Origin: JBLNCE01 sp050260415
GTDB taxonomy: Bacteria > Bacillota > UBA4882 > JAAYXC01
Reading direction: 5' to 3'
Length of the DNA stretch: 13,467 nucleotides
Assembly (NCBI GenBank): GCA_050260415.1
Contig: JBLNCE010000181.1
Location: 1-13,467 of the forward strand
Shown: positions 13,388-13,467 of the stretch, in pieces
How positions within the stretch are numbered: position 1 is the stretch's first letter
How the letters are laid out: each line of letters begins with the position of its first letter
Notes under the pieces: model-generated
Database searches by the model: none
The model's input: only the letters and a program-made list of their open reading frames with translations
Told to the model about the DNA's origin: nothing
Position numbers and translations under genes: made by a program

Positions 13388-13464
13388 GCGAGGTAGTTGA
13401 AGCCCAGCTTTATGGCGTCGGCAAGCAAGCCGGCCAGCGCGCCGGCGAGGAGTCTATCGCGCAT
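13344..13464 (-). pseudogene. 5' fragment of a small membrane-protein gene, possibly a remnant
   Basis: Read on the minus strand from ATG at 13464, about 40 residues look like the N-terminus of a real integral membrane protein: M-R-D-R-L-L-A-G-A-L-A-G-L-L followed by further hydrophobic residues up to F-W-Q-I-A-A. This pattern resembles a family of small Bacillota membrane proteins starting M-(R/K)-D-R-x-x-A-G (YqhR-like), recalled from general knowledge only. After residue 40 the frame enters the antisense of glycerate kinase, turns into Arg/Ser/Ala-rich sequence and stops at 13207. A functional gene would need a 180-base convergent overlap, so I favour a truncated remnant. The ribosome site lies outside the window, so the start cannot be verified. 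Confidence 0.35.
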
Positions 13465-13467
13465 CGA

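Overview
The window reads as a stretch of GC-rich chromosome from a Bacillota lineage, most likely a clostridial or Peptococcaceae/Moorella-like anaerobe. This rests on the T-box leader, the strong AGGAGG-type ribosome sites (including one in front of a TTG start), the YhaO/YhaN-like nuclease pair, the phenylacetate-CoA ligase plus tandem-ACT gene pair, and degenerate heptamer repeats between genes. The assignment is an inference, because no ribosomal RNA or other marker gene is present. No mobile element, CRISPR array or phage gene was seen.

Layout, left to right. (1) A tRNA-Leu (anticodon CAG, CCA encoded) lies on the minus strand at the left edge, with its own near-consensus promoter. (2) A quiet spacer ends in two adjacent inverted repeats that probably terminate a minus-strand gene for an unrecognised exported protein (536-1591). 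(3) A 49-bp array of seven degenerate heptamers lies just upstream of that gene, followed by a long leader with a 14-bp palindrome. (4) gyrA (1990-4437) ends in a clear intrinsic terminator. (5) A structured-looking leader precedes a two-gene unit, a YhaO/SbcD-like metallophosphoesterase (4677-5771) and a YhaN/SbcC-like ATPase with two central membrane helices (5773-8271), separated by a single base. (6) A consensus extended -10 promoter drives a complete T-box leader (about 8328-8652), followed by paaK (TTG start, 8697-10010). Downstream on the same strand are a second, unrelated heptamer array, a tandem-ACT protein (10185-10616), an IMP dehydrogenase (10687-12192) and a glycerate kinase (12221-13387). 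(7) At the right edge is the start of a minus-strand membrane-protein frame that runs into the glycerate kinase gene and may be a remnant.

How the parts may work together. The T-box suggests that paaK, and perhaps the ACT gene, are read when an uncharged tRNA accumulates. The specifier loop can be read as Phe (UUC) or Val (GUU). Phe would fit an aromatic-acid CoA ligase and an amino-acid-binding ACT protein, giving a small unit for aromatic amino acid or aryl-acid metabolism. IMP dehydrogenase and glycerate kinase follow without a visible terminator and may be partly co-transcribed. The nuclease/ATPase pair is a self-contained DNA-processing unit whose phosphoesterase lacks the usual GNHD motif.

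The most interesting items are the T-box on paaK, the altered motif III of the phosphoesterase, the possible pseudoknot in its leader, the two unlike heptamer arrays of equal size, and the probable gene remnant at the right edge.
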